Assembly (NCBI RefSeq): GCF_900167095.1
Contig: NZ_FUXG01000009.1
Coordinates: forward strand, 66,433-130,432
From: Oceanospirillum multiglobuliferum
GTDB taxonomy: Bacteria; Pseudomonadota; Gammaproteobacteria; Pseudomonadales; Halomonadaceae
DNA length: 64,000 bases
Direction: 5' to 3'
This document shows, piece after piece, positions 9,222 to 17,729 of this stretch (position 1 is its first letter; each line of letters begins with the position of its first letter). The translations under genes and the position numbers were made by a program. The notes under the pieces are model-generated. The model did not search any database. It saw nothing but the letters and a program-made list of their open reading frames with translations, and was not told the origin of the DNA.

Positions 9222-9389
9222 ATCAGATCCTCTCTCAGCGAAGGCATTCACCATAATTGATCGACATATCTGCTTTCAGTATAGAACAAGTTTTTGAGTT
9301 GCTGGCCTGAAGTAATAGACAAACTGATAGGGTCAGAAAAAATATCTCTCCAAAATGAAACTTTTAAGCCGTACTACACTCTTAATCTT

Positions 9390-9478
9390 TGCCAATCTTG
9401 CGTTGCTATACGCAAATGATTCGACAAGAGTGTTATCACTCTCATCAACCTTTTGGGGGCATTATGCCCCCGTTTTTT
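9390..9478 (+). ncRNA. Candidate small RNA with three hairpins and an intrinsic terminator
   Basis: Three consecutive hairpins are visible on the plus strand: TTGCGT/ACGCAA (9398-9415), AGAGTG/CACTCT (9427-9442) and GGGGGCA/TGCCCCC (9455-9471), the last followed by G and six T (9473-9478). The T-run is on the plus strand, yet both flanking genes run leftward and no protein gene precedes it, so the terminator seems to serve its own short transcript. The last hairpin overlaps the glpD stop codon. The 5' end is not determined; a TAGACA at 9316-9321 could be a -35 box but its -10 is poor. Confidence 0.5.
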
Positions 9479-11066
9479 CATCCCTGTTTTTTGCCCTATA
9501 GGGTTGATAGCAATACTCTATTAAGCTCAAATATTTCGCTTTCTCTAGTTGCCAATGTGCCTCTGTCCAGCCCAAATGCTTGACACATAGAGACTTAATG
9601 GTAGGTAAAACCTCTTGACCACCCTCCGGTAAAAGCAAGCCCAGATGTGTACGTCTCAGCATTAGGTCATCTAAATGCTGTACGGAAAAATGCGTTAAGT
9701 GCCATACAATTTCTGCTTCATAATACAGGCTTGAATTCAGCTTTTTGCTAACGGGTTCAAATTGATGCAACGCCGTTGCTGTTACAACACCATAACGTTG
9801 TTGTATATTTTCAGGAATGTTTTGAGTGCTGGCATCAAATTGATTGATATTACCTAGCTCACGCCAAGGCTTGGAAATTGGGATATCAGGCTTAAAGGTT
9901 ATTTGATTGATTGCATCTGTTGCCATTTTCTGAAAAGTGGTTAATTTACCGCCGCATAGATATAACTGACCATTTTGCCACCAAACTTGATGCTCCCTCG
10001 CTTCAGCTGAAGGTTTGTTATCCGCTTTTAACTTACTGAGTACTGGGCGTACACCTGACCAAGCACTAATACAGTCTCTTTCAGTTAAGGCACTCGCTGG
10101 AAAATAGTGGTTTAAAGCCTTTAGCAAATACTGCTGTTCCTCTGGCTGCATACGCACAGGTAGACCTAAAGATGATTTATGGTCTAAATCTGTTGTGCCC
10201 GCCAGAATTTGCCCTTGCCAAGGTAAGGCAAACATCAAACGGTTATCATCTGGGTGAAATAAGCAGAGCGCTTGCGTCAAAGGTAGTTTGCGTGCAGATA
10301 TAAGCAGGTGACTGCCCCGCAATGGCCTGACTTTAAATTGATGTATTGATGCATCTGGTGACTTTGTCCAAGCGCCTTCAGCATGAATGACTTGTTTGCA
10401 TCTCACGCGAAACGCTGGCATGTCCTCTGGCGTTACCTTAACAGAGAAATAGCGCCTAGGTGTTTCTATTGATTGAATATCGCTGGCCTGACAATAGTTA
10501 TATGCAACTCCACCTAAAAAAGATGCCTCAAGTAACACCCTTAAGGTTAAAAACGCATCATCGGTGACAGCATCTTGAAACTCTGTGGCGGCATACAGCT
10601 GCTGGGTTTTAAGTTGAGGTAAAGCCTGTTTCGCTTCTTGGCCTGTTAAGCCCCGATGGTAACGTTTCCCTGCTAAAGCATCATAGAACCACATCAACAG
10701 TCGAAAACTTAATCGGCTTGGCGCTTCGTCTTTATAATGAGGCATTAATATTTTGAGATGGTCAACCAGCCCAGGAAGTTGCTTACACAACTTTTCACGC
10801 GCTTTAACCGCATCACGAGTTAAGCGAAATTGCCCTGTTGCTAAATAACGAATACCACCATGCACCAGCTTGCTAGAGCGGCTGGATGAGCCTGAGGCAA
10901 AGTCATTCTGCTCAAGCAGTAGTGCTTTATAACCTCGACGCGAAGCTTCAAACAATAATCCTGCACCTGAGATCCCTCCCCCGATAATCACAATATCCCA
11001 ATCTTGCTGAGTTAACTCGGCCATCGTGCCGGCTCGCCCTTTGGCAGTCCAATTAACTGGCAACAT
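9462..11066 (-). CDS. glpD: Aerobic glycerol-3-phosphate dehydrogenase (FAD)
   Basis: A 534-residue enzyme of the GlpD family that oxidises sn-glycerol 3-phosphate to dihydroxyacetone phosphate at the inner membrane and feeds the quinone pool. The FAD-binding dinucleotide fold (IVIIGGGISGAGLL) begins near residue 26, followed by the family segment SSRSSKLVHGGIRYL and, later, GVRPVLS and CGGKLTTFQKMA. The ATG at 11064-11066 is preceded by AAGGAG at good spacing, which supports the longer N-terminus over an internal Met at residue 15. No glpF, glpK or glpR is adjacent. Its stop codon lies in the loop of the hairpin that ends the candidate sRNA. Confidence 0.92.
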   Translation of the reverse strand: MLPVNWTAKGRAGTMAELTQQDWDIVIIGGGISGAGLLFEASRRGYKALLLEQNDFASGSSSRSSKLVHGGIRYLATGQFRLTRDAVKAREKLCKQLPGLVDHLKILMPHYKDEAPSRLSFRLLMWFYDALAGKRYHRGLTGQEAKQALPQLKTQQLYAATEFQDAVTDDAFLTLRVLLEASFLGGVAYNYCQASDIQSIETPRRYFSVKVTPEDMPAFRVRCKQVIHAEGAWTKSPDASIHQFKVRPLRGSHLLISARKLPLTQALCLFHPDDNRLMFALPWQGQILAGTTDLDHKSSLGLPVRMQPEEQQYLLKALNHYFPASALTERDCISAWSGVRPVLSKLKADNKPSAEAREHQVWWQNGQLYLCGGKLTTFQKMATDAINQITFKPDIPISKPWRELGNINQFDASTQNIPENIQQRYGVVTATALHQFEPVSKKLNSSLYYEAEIVWHLTHFSVQHLDDLMLRRTHLGLLLPEGGQEVLPTIKSLCVKHLGWTEAHWQLEKAKYLSLIEYCYQPYRAKNRDEKTGA

Positions 11067-11172
11067 AAGTCCGCTCCTTATCGCCCTATTTTTGACGAAA
11101 CTTATATTGAGTATTGCACAGACTGCTTGGTTCGACAGGGTAGATTTAAACCGATATTAAGCTCTAGTCGTA

Positions 11173-12114
11173 TTAGCGCCGTATTGGCTGCGGATGAATT
11201 AATTCTGGATGATTAGCAATGCTATCTAGCTGCTGCTGACAAGTGTTTATCAACTGCTCTGTTAGCAGTTTGATTGTGGCTGACTTCAGGTTCCAAACAT
11301 GCCAATACAATGGCACGGCCATATATCGCCCTGGTGTTAGGTCTTGCACAATACCTTGTTTAAGCTGCGCTTTGCTTTGTTGATCAGGGATCATGCCGCA
11401 AGCAAAACCTCGAATAACCATTTGAAAATAGGGGTCAGATGAAGGAATTCGATGTCGTGGGTATTCGCTGGCCTCAATACCAAAAAATGTTTTCAGATAA
11501 CGGTTTTGTAGTTCATCTTTGTTGTTGAACTCTGCTACTGGTGCATATCGAAAAGCTTCAGCTGAAACACCATCAGGGAAAAAGCGTTGAATGTAATCAG
11601 GGCTGGCCAAACAGCGGTAAGGCATAACACCCAGAGGAATGCAGCTACAGCCCTGCATGGGCTCTGGTGAAGAGGTGATACAACCCATCACCTCTCCTGT
11701 GCGTAATAAATGATGCGTTTGCTCTTGATCATCCACTTTAAGGTCTAACAACAGTTGATGTTCTAAAAGTAGAGGGCTAACGGCATCTATAAACCAGGTT
11801 TGCAAACTGTCAGCATTGATACCAATCGATATATGAGCAAAGCCTTTATCTTCTTGCGGCGATAAATCGTGCAGTAACTCATTCTGCAACATCATCACCT
11901 GTCGATAATGTTTCATGGCCTGCCTACCTGCTTCAGTCGCTTGTATGGGGCTAGTACGAATGACCAAGGTTTGCCCTAAGCGATCTTCCAGCTGTTTCAA
12001 ACGCTGTGATACAGCAGACTGAGTAATAAACAGGCGACGAGCAGCTTTATCAAAACTTTGCTCTTCAATCACTGCGGCTAATGCTGCCAACTGCTTCAGT
12101 TCTAACACGGCCAC
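11173..12114 (-). CDS. LysR-family regulator, ArgP/LysG type
   Basis: A 313-residue LysR-type protein with an N-terminal winged helix (residues 1-62: LAALAAVIEEQSFDKAARRL, ITQSAVSQRLKQLEDRLG) and an effector domain. The opening is characteristic of ArgP/LysG, which sense lysine or arginine and activate the divergent basic amino-acid exporter gene. Here a LysE/ArgO-family exporter is divergent, with about 120 bases between starts, exactly the expected arrangement. The promoter region holds an imperfect palindrome (12127-12151). No frame or motif defects are seen. Confidence 0.88.
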   Translation of the reverse strand: MAVLELKQLAALAAVIEEQSFDKAARRLFITQSAVSQRLKQLEDRLGQTLVIRTSPIQATEAGRQAMKHYRQVMMLQNELLHDLSPQEDKGFAHISIGINADSLQTWFIDAVSPLLLEHQLLLDLKVDDQEQTHHLLRTGEVMGCITSSPEPMQGCSCIPLGVMPYRCLASPDYIQRFFPDGVSAEAFRYAPVAEFNNKDELQNRYLKTFFGIEASEYPRHRIPSSDPYFQMVIRGFACGMIPDQQSKAQLKQGIVQDLTPGRYMAVPLYWHVWNLKSATIKLLTEQLINTCQQQLDSIANHPELIHPQPIRR

Positions 12115-12126
12115 TTCCTCACGCTT

Positions 12127-12163
12127 ATCATTAGATATATTAATCTATGATACAAATCATTAG
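12127..12163. promoter_or_regulatory. Candidate ArgP/LysG operator in the divergent promoter
   Basis: ATCATTAGAT (12127-12136) and ATCTATGAT (12143-12151) form an inverted repeat with a one-base bulge, and ATCATTAG recurs at 12156-12163. The placement between the regulator and exporter genes suits a LysR-type activator site. Confidence 0.45.
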
Positions 12164-12236
12164 TTTTACTTACCTTATCGCCAAGTGCAACATAAGGTCA
12201 ATGCTTATAAGTGGTCAAGACAGGTGGAGGTTAGAA

Positions 12237-12860
12237 ATGGGAGTTATGCTCAGCCAGTCAATGTTGGCACTACTTAAAGGTTTGGGCACCAGTGCTGGCT
12301 TAATTATGGCAATTGGTGCACAGAATGCGTTTGTATTATCTCAAGGCCTGCGCAAGCAATATCACTGGCATATTGCAGGTATTTGCAGCCTTTTTGACGG
12401 TATTCTAGTTAGTATTGGTATTTTAGGTGCTGGTGCTTTAATCACTCAGTCTGAGTTTTGGCTACTGGCAGCCCGTTGGGGTGGTGCACTATTTCTATTT
12501 TGGTATGGCTTTAAAGCATTGAGATCAGCGCTTAAGAGTAACAGCCTAGAGACTGGTGCGGCAGAACTCACCAGCCTGCGAAGCGCTATTATAACAACCG
12601 TTGCCATTACGTTGTTAAACCCGCACGTTTATTTGGATACAGTCGTTTTAATTGGCAGTATTGGCGGTCAGTATCCTGCCGATGAACGTTTATGGTTTGC
12701 AGTGGGGGCTATTAGCTTTTCGTTTATTTGGTTTTTTAGTATTAGTTTAGGCGCCCGCTGGCTAGCGCCGCTATTCAAAAAACCAATGGCATGGCGTATG
12801 TTGGATGCAGGGGTTTGCCTAATGATGTGGTCAATTGCGGTCAGTTTATTAATGGCTTAA
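12237..12860 (+). CDS. LysE/ArgO-family basic amino-acid exporter
   Basis: From the ATG at 12237 the protein has 207 residues, the normal LysE-family length with about six membrane helices. This start is preceded by GGTGGAGG; the open frame runs back to 12147 but would add a hydrophilic leader that the family lacks. The motifs GAQNAFVLSQGLR and LNPHVYLDTVVLIGS are typical of LysE/ArgO. It should export excess L-lysine and/or L-arginine from the cytoplasm. Control by the divergent ArgP-type gene is expected from the family. With ydiJ and the DUF1338 gene nearby it suggests a lysine homeostasis neighbourhood. Confidence 0.9.
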   Translation: MGVMLSQSMLALLKGLGTSAGLIMAIGAQNAFVLSQGLRKQYHWHIAGICSLFDGILVSIGILGAGALITQSEFWLLAARWGGALFLFWYGFKALRSALKSNSLETGAAELTSLRSAIITTVAITLLNPHVYLDTVVLIGSIGGQYPADERLWFAVGAISFSFIWFFSISLGARWLAPLFKKPMAWRMLDAGVCLMMWSIAVSLLMA

Positions 12861-12890
12861 ACAAGGTGGTGCATTTTTTGGGTGTAACGC

Positions 12891-12925
12891 AAAAAACTCT
12901 CGCCTCAGTGAGGCGAGAGTTTTAT
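12891..12925. terminator. Bidirectional intrinsic terminator (lysE / leuA)
   Basis: ACTCTCGCCTC and GAGGCGAGAGT form an 11-bp stem with an AGT loop, extended by A-run/T-run pairing on both sides. It sits between the stops of the convergent exporter and leuA genes and should work for both strands. Confidence 0.85.
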
Positions 12926-12929
12926 TTTC

Positions 12930-14600
12930 TTACGCCACTGTAGCGCCAGCGCTGATCAGTCTTGTACTGGCTGCAGCCAATACTGCATTCAAGTTAGCCG
13001 CTACAGTATCTTCACTGATGGCGACACCTGATTGGATTTGCTCACCAAACTTAACTTGTACGTAAGTTACGGCTTTAGCATCGCTACCTGCTGATAGGGC
13101 GTGTTCGCTGTATTCTGTCACTTGCACAGTCTCGCCCAAAGTTTCTGCTAAAGCCTGTGTTAAAGCATGAATAGCGCCATTACCTTCACCTTGCAGTGTG
13201 AGCACGTCGTCACCACAGCGTACAGTTGCATTCAGGTAATCTTGATCGCTACGTTCAAGTTTGTAGCTGACCAGCTCAAACTGTGCTGCGCTGTTTAAAT
13301 AATGTTGGTCAAACAGTTCCCGAATTTCTGTTTGTTTCAGTTCGCGAGCTTCTTGCTCTGTGTGCTTTTGAACCTTGCCTGCAAACTCAATTTGCAACCA
13401 ACGCGGCAGTTTCAAGCCATATTCGCTCTCTAGAATATAAGCAACCCCACCTTTACCGGACTGGCTATTGATACGGATTACCGCTTCATAACTACGTCCC
13501 AAATCACGCGGGTCAATCGGTAAATAGGCCACGTCCCAAGCTTGTCCCTCTTGATAGCGGCTCAAGCACTTTTTAATCGCATCTTGGTGACTGCCAGAAA
13601 ATGCGGTGTAAACCAACTCGCCAATATAAGGGTGACGAGGATTCACAGGGATATTGGTGCAGTATTCCACTACATCAACAATTTTCTGAGCATCAGCAAG
13701 GTTCAGCTCAGGATTAACCCCTTGGCTATACAAGTTCATCGCCATGGTGATGATATCCATGTTACCTGTGCGTTCACCATTGCCCATCAAAGTGCCCTCA
13801 ACGCGATCGGCACCTGCCAATACACCTAGCTCAGCGGCAGCTACTGCACAGCCACGATCATTGTGTGTATGCAAACTGATCTCGACTGAGTCACGTTTGG
13901 CAATGTTACGGCAGAACCACTCGATTTGATCTGCAAATACATTTGGTGTCGACATTTCAACTGTCGCAGGCAGGTTCAATATCACTTTGTTTTCTGGTGT
14001 TGCTTGCCACTCAGCCACAACCGCATCACAAATTTCTACTGCAAAGTCTAGCTCTGTGCCCGTGAAGCTTTCTGGCGAGTACTCTAATCGCCACTGGGTA
14101 TCAGGGTGCTGTGCCACTCGCTCTTTAATCATTTTTACACCAGAGATAGCGATGCCGACAATCTCTTCGCGAGACATGCAGAACACCTGCTCACGTTGTA
14201 CTGTAGAGGTCGAGTTATACACGTGAACAATGGCTTTTTTCACCCCTTGCAGTGCTTCGATAGTGCGATCAATTAGATGCTCGCGGGCTTGGGTTAAAAC
14301 CTGTACCGTGACATCATCAGGAATCATATTGTTGTCAATTAACGCACGAACAAAGTCAAAATCTGGCTGAGAGGCCGCAGGAAAGCCCACCTCAATCTCT
14401 TTGAAGCCCAGTTCAACCAATAAACTAAACAGTCGCTTCTTCTGCTCTACGGTCATAGGATCAATCAGAGCTTGGTTACCATCACGCAGATCAACGCTGC
14501 ACCACTGAGGGGCTTTTGTAATGGTGTTATCAGGCCACTGACGATTCTCGATTTGAATCGCAGGAAATGGACGGTATTTTTGATGATTGAAACGGCTCAC
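12930..14600 (-). CDS. leuA: 2-isopropylmalate synthase
   Basis: This 556-residue enzyme condenses acetyl-CoA with 2-oxoisovalerate, the first committed step of leucine synthesis. The family segments CSVDLRDGNQALIDPM (near residue 33), EVGFPAASQPDFDFVR, and the metal-binding HTHNDRG are present, with a C-terminal LeuA allosteric domain (about 430-550). Length and N-terminus (FNHQKYRPFPAI) match the longer LeuA form of pseudomonads and actinobacteria. leuBCD are not nearby. An Lrp-type regulator is divergent across a 282-base gap that holds a TATAAT and a palindrome. Confidence 0.95.
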   Translation of the reverse strand: MSRFNHQKYRPFPAIQIENRQWPDNTITKAPQWCSVDLRDGNQALIDPMTVEQKKRLFSLLVELGFKEIEVGFPAASQPDFDFVRALIDNNMIPDDVTVQVLTQAREHLIDRTIEALQGVKKAIVHVYNSTSTVQREQVFCMSREEIVGIAISGVKMIKERVAQHPDTQWRLEYSPESFTGTELDFAVEICDAVVAEWQATPENKVILNLPATVEMSTPNVFADQIEWFCRNIAKRDSVEISLHTHNDRGCAVAAAELGVLAGADRVEGTLMGNGERTGNMDIITMAMNLYSQGVNPELNLADAQKIVDVVEYCTNIPVNPRHPYIGELVYTAFSGSHQDAIKKCLSRYQEGQAWDVAYLPIDPRDLGRSYEAVIRINSQSGKGGVAYILESEYGLKLPRWLQIEFAGKVQKHTEQEARELKQTEIRELFDQHYLNSAAQFELVSYKLERSDQDYLNATVRCGDDVLTLQGEGNGAIHALTQALAETLGETVQVTEYSEHALSAGSDAKAVTYVQVKFGEQIQSGVAISEDTVAANLNAVLAAASTRLISAGATVA

Positions 14601-14651
14601 AGTAAATTCCTTAGCGGATAGCAGGAAAAAGCAATTCGATAAATGTTGGCA

Positions 14652-14664
14652 GGCGTAATACGCC
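14652..14664. promoter_or_regulatory. Palindrome in the leuA leader
   Basis: GGCGTAATACGCC is a perfect 13-bp palindrome centred 57 bases upstream of the leuA start, inside the predicted leader. It could be an operator or a short hairpin. A possible short leader ORF on the minus strand ends beside it, but its leucine content is too low to argue for attenuation. Confidence 0.4.
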
Positions 14665-14757
14665 GACCTTAACTCAGCTGGCTCTTTTGAAGCACTGCAT
14701 TACGCATATTGTACCATCCTTGTGAGATGGCCAGACCTAGTGCTGCCAACAATTGTT

Positions 14758-14763
14758 ATTATA
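14758..14763 (-). promoter_or_regulatory. leuA: Predicted -10 box for leuA
   Basis: The minus strand reads TATAAT here, a perfect -10 match about 160 bases upstream of the leuA start. No strong -35 box is seen, which fits an activator-dependent promoter; the divergent Lrp-type gene is the obvious candidate activator (inference). Confidence 0.45.
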
Positions 14764-14882
14764 ATCAAAACCTTATGCACAAAGATTGCGAAGTTATGAG
14801 CAAAAAATACTTTCTATGCAAAAAAATATCGCAAGATAACTATATATTGGAATAATATTGCTCAATAGCAAACATATGAGCG

Positions 14883-15362
14883 ATGAATATGGAATTAGAT
14901 CGGACTGACAAGCGGATTTTAGACGCTTTACAAAAAAATGGTCGCATCAGTAATCAGGAGCTAGCAGAGCAGGTCGGCTTGTCGCCGTCTCCCTGTTCTC
15001 GGCGTGTAAAACAGCTGGAAGATGCAGGCTACATCAGCAGCTATGTCGCGCGTTTAAATCAATCGAAATTAGACCTAAAGCTGACCGCATTTATTCAAAT
15101 AAGCCTTGATCGGCATACACCTGATCGTTTTGCGGCTTTTGATAAAGTAGTGCGTAGCTGTCCAGAAGTTGTTGAGGCTTATCTGGTCACAGGTCAAAGT
15201 GCTGACTATACCGTGAAGGTCATTGTGCCTGATATGGAGTATTACCAAGAGTTTTTGCTGAATAAGATTACTCAAATTGAAGGAGTAACAGGCGTACACT
15301 CTAGCTTTGTCATGCGAAAGGTGGTGGATAACACCCAGGTGTCGTTAAGTCACTTAGCATGA
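14883..15362 (+). CDS. Lrp/AsnC-family transcriptional regulator
   Basis: A 159-residue protein with an N-terminal helix-turn-helix (LDRTDKRILDALQKNGRISNQELA, then GLSPSPCSRRVKQLEDAGYI) and a C-terminal RAM ligand-binding/oligomerisation domain (about 70-150). Both are of normal length for the Lrp family. It lies divergent to leuA, so it may sense a branched-chain amino acid and act on leuA; that link is from context only. An ATG two codons downstream is a possible alternative start. It ends one base from the convergent binding-protein gene. Confidence 0.9.
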   Translation: MNMELDRTDKRILDALQKNGRISNQELAEQVGLSPSPCSRRVKQLEDAGYISSYVARLNQSKLDLKLTAFIQISLDRHTPDRFAAFDKVVRSCPEVVEAYLVTGQSADYTVKVIVPDMEYYQEFLLNKITQIEGVTGVHSSFVMRKVVDNTQVSLSHLA

Positions 15363-15363
15363 T

Positions 15364-16098
15364 TTAATAGCTGAGCACACCTTGATCTAAAGGCAACTTG
15401 CTCAGCGCCTCTCGAAAACGCACAACTAACTCATCTGGCGTGCCTTTACTAAACGCTAAATATAGAGGATTAGATATCTCACTTAACTCATACGCTACCT
15501 CGAAGTCATCCTGCTGATAACCCAGCTTACTGACTCGATAACGAAAAGAGTTTAACTCCGCGGGCATAAGGTCAATATAGCCGCGCTTTAGCATATGTAT
15601 TCCACTGTCTTCGCTAGCATACTCGATAGGTTTAATGCCTTTGCTTTTTAGATAAGCGCCTTTGACATCCTTAATCAGGCTGCCTACTTTGTAGTTATGG
15701 AGTTCTTCTAGCTGTTTAATATGGATATCTTCAGCGCTTTTCAGGCGGAACACTTTCACATCAAATAGAATGAGGCGCCCAACCCATTTAAACAAAGGCT
15801 CTCTTTCTGGGGTTCTAGCGACAACAAATAGCAGTGTATTAGGTTCTCTTAGAGCGACATCGTAGGCTCTAGCCCAAGGATAAACCTCTATTTTAATATT
15901 TAGCCCCATCTGCTCTAACATGTTTTCGACTAGTGCAACGGCTATCCCCTCTGCTTGGTCTCCAGCACTAAAACTATAGGGTGGGAACTCTGAGGTAACA
16001 ATACGAATTGGGGTGACAGCTTGAAAGTCATCTTCAGCCATTACGCTAGATGACCAGCATCCAAACAATAGGCAGAAAACAAACATAAACTTGGGCAT
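15364..16098 (-). CDS. Orphan family-3 solute-binding protein
   Basis: A 244-residue periplasmic protein with a signal peptide (about 1-21, cleavage after VMAED) and the SBP_bac_3 fold. The opening IRIVTSEFPPYSF and the WARAYDVAL segment resemble the group of amino-acid-binding-like proteins common in marine Gammaproteobacteria that lack partner permeases. No ABC subunits are adjacent. Ligand and role are unknown; it may sense or scavenge rather than feed a dedicated transporter. Its 3' end abuts that of the Lrp gene with a one-base gap. Confidence 0.8.
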   Translation of the reverse strand: MPKFMFVFCLLFGCWSSSVMAEDDFQAVTPIRIVTSEFPPYSFSAGDQAEGIAVALVENMLEQMGLNIKIEVYPWARAYDVALREPNTLLFVVARTPEREPLFKWVGRLILFDVKVFRLKSAEDIHIKQLEELHNYKVGSLIKDVKGAYLKSKGIKPIEYASEDSGIHMLKRGYIDLMPAELNSFRYRVSKLGYQQDDFEVAYELSEISNPLYLAFSKGTPDELVVRFREALSKLPLDQGVLSY

Positions 16099-16241
16099 GA
16101 GAGGCCCCTCTAAACAGAGTGTAAAACTCTAAAAGTCAGATATAACTACAGTGTATCCTATATTCACGTACTGTAAACTTGATGCAAGGCAATTATTTTA
16201 CATTGCAGAGCTATAGTTTTTCACAAGGATACTATTGGATA

Positions 16242-17591
16242 ATGTTACGTTTTCTTGATCCGGCTGAGCATTACTTTTGGATACTCGACCAAGTTTCCAG
16301 CATGAACTTTGTGGTGATTGCGGAGCTTAAGCAAACTTTTAATAGCAAAGACTTTGAGCAGGCACTGTCCGTTTTACAAGCGCAATTAACTGAAGAAGCG
16401 ATATTTAACCTTGTAGTGCAAAGCACAGCGGAAGGGCGGCTTTATTTTGAAACACACCAAGATAGTATTTCATTAGAAACTCTCAATAGCCGACAAGCTG
16501 CTCACAAAGTGCTAGCAAAGTACTTACCACAAAAGTTTACTCTTGATGAGCCATTGGTGCGTGCGTTCTATATCAATCACTCGCAGCAAAACCGCTCTAG
16601 TATCGCACTAATGTTTAATCATGCGATTGCAGATGGCAAAACGGGCATGGCCCTACTGCGCCGATGGCTAGATTTACACGCAGAGGTTTTATCCGAGCAG
16701 GCAGGATCTATTATCAGTACACCCTCTTTGGCCTGCCAGCAACCTCTGCTTCAAGCCAATGCACCATTGCATCAACTGCTACCTACCTATTTCACGCTCT
16801 CTGCAAATGCAGACTCGAATGCACCGCAGGTGCAGTTATCAGAGCTATTAGAGCAAAGGAAAAATGATTTACGCCGATTTGGCCGACCAGATGCATTAAC
16901 TCTAACCAATAGTCAGCCTGAAACTAGTCAGCCTGAAACCTTTGCTATTGAGCTTGATACCGCACAGCTTCAACAACTGCAACAAGCTTGTAAACGTGCA
17001 AAATGCAGTGTGCATGGTGCGTTAATGGCTGCTCAATTATTAACGATCAAACAGCTAGAAACAGATGATAAGAACCGTGAGTTAACACTTTGTTTAACCA
17101 GTCCTGTTGATTTACGTCGTTTTTTTGCCGATAAGCATCATGATATTGGTATGTACACTTCCCTTGTTTATTCTGCCTACAGAATTGGCTCTAATACTGA
17201 CTTTTGGTCACTGGCTCAACAGGCAAGTAAAGAGATCAAGTTACAATTAGAAAGAGGAGATGCCAGCCATTTCTATCACTTAGCTGGAACAACGGATATT
17301 CCACTACTGCCTGAAGCGATGGCTCAGTTCAAAGTACAGATATTAAAATCTGCACCGCAGAGCCTAATTAGCAATATCGGTGTTATACCTGATACAGGTC
17401 TAGACTATGTTCAGCAGCTCAGCTTCGCACTTTGCCCTATACCATCTCAACCAATATTCACTGCGGTAACTTCCTATAAGGGCGTTTTGCGCTTAAATAT
17501 CACCCACGATCAAAGCCAAACTCAACCTGAAGTAATACAGCTACTGGTAGAGAATATGAAGCAGCGGTTATTAGAGAGTTGCTTTATTTGA
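16242..17591 (+). CDS. Condensation-fold acyltransferase, unknown substrate
   Basis: About 449 residues from the ATG at 16242 (AAGGA upstream at 16225-16229); an earlier in-frame ATG at 16179 adds 21 residues. The protein has the two-lobed chloramphenicol acetyltransferase/condensation fold: the catalytic motif appears as NHAIADGKTG (HxxxD type) near residue 150, and the C-terminal half has SPVDLRRFF and SNIGVIP, as in alcohol acetyltransferase and PapA-like acyltransferases. It should join an acyl thioester to an alcohol or amine. No peptide-synthetase or polyketide genes are near. A 15-base tandem duplication inside (16911-16940) encodes SQPET twice. Confidence 0.7.
   Translation: MLRFLDPAEHYFWILDQVSSMNFVVIAELKQTFNSKDFEQALSVLQAQLTEEAIFNLVVQSTAEGRLYFETHQDSISLETLNSRQAAHKVLAKYLPQKFTLDEPLVRAFYINHSQQNRSSIALMFNHAIADGKTGMALLRRWLDLHAEVLSEQAGSIISTPSLACQQPLLQANAPLHQLLPTYFTLSANADSNAPQVQLSELLEQRKNDLRRFGRPDALTLTNSQPETSQPETFAIELDTAQLQQLQQACKRAKCSVHGALMAAQLLTIKQLETDDKNRELTLCLTSPVDLRRFFADKHHDIGMYTSLVYSAYRIGSNTDFWSLAQQASKEIKLQLERGDASHFYHLAGTTDIPLLPEAMAQFKVQILKSAPQSLISNIGVIPDTGLDYVQQLSFALCPIPSQPIFTAVTSYKGVLRLNITHDQSQTQPEVIQLLVENMKQRLLESCFI
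16911..16940 (+). repeat. Two tandem 15-base units inside the acyltransferase gene
   Basis: AGTCAGCCTGAAACT is repeated at 16911-16925 and 16926-16940 with one mismatch at the end, adding five residues (SQPET) in frame in a likely linker between lobes. Confidence 0.8.
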
Positions 17592-17658
17592 GCGGAGAGA
17601 TATGTTTTGAGTGCTGCAAATTAAGAGAATAAGTGCCATTTAGTCATAAGACGATGAA

Positions 17659-17681
17659 GGCTTCTTGGTTTAAAAGAAGCC
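17659..17681. terminator. Hairpin between the acyltransferase and rimO
   Basis: GGCTTCTT (17659-17666) and AAGAAGCC (17674-17681) form an 8-bp stem between two convergent stops. No strong T-run follows on either strand, so this is a moderate call. Confidence 0.5.
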
Positions 17682-17729
17682 CTCATCTAGGCATCATTTG
17701 GTGGCAATCAGTATTTCAAAACTGATGAT

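Noticed and set aside
9455-9478. Hairpin and T-run as the glpD terminator
   Set aside because: The T-run follows the hairpin on the plus strand; on the minus strand, where glpD is read, the hairpin is followed by A and G, so it is assigned to a plus-strand transcript instead.
14660-14730. Leucine attenuator leader peptide upstream of leuA
   Set aside because: The short ORF there (12 codons) has only two Leu codons that are not adjacent, and no terminator/antiterminator pair is evident.
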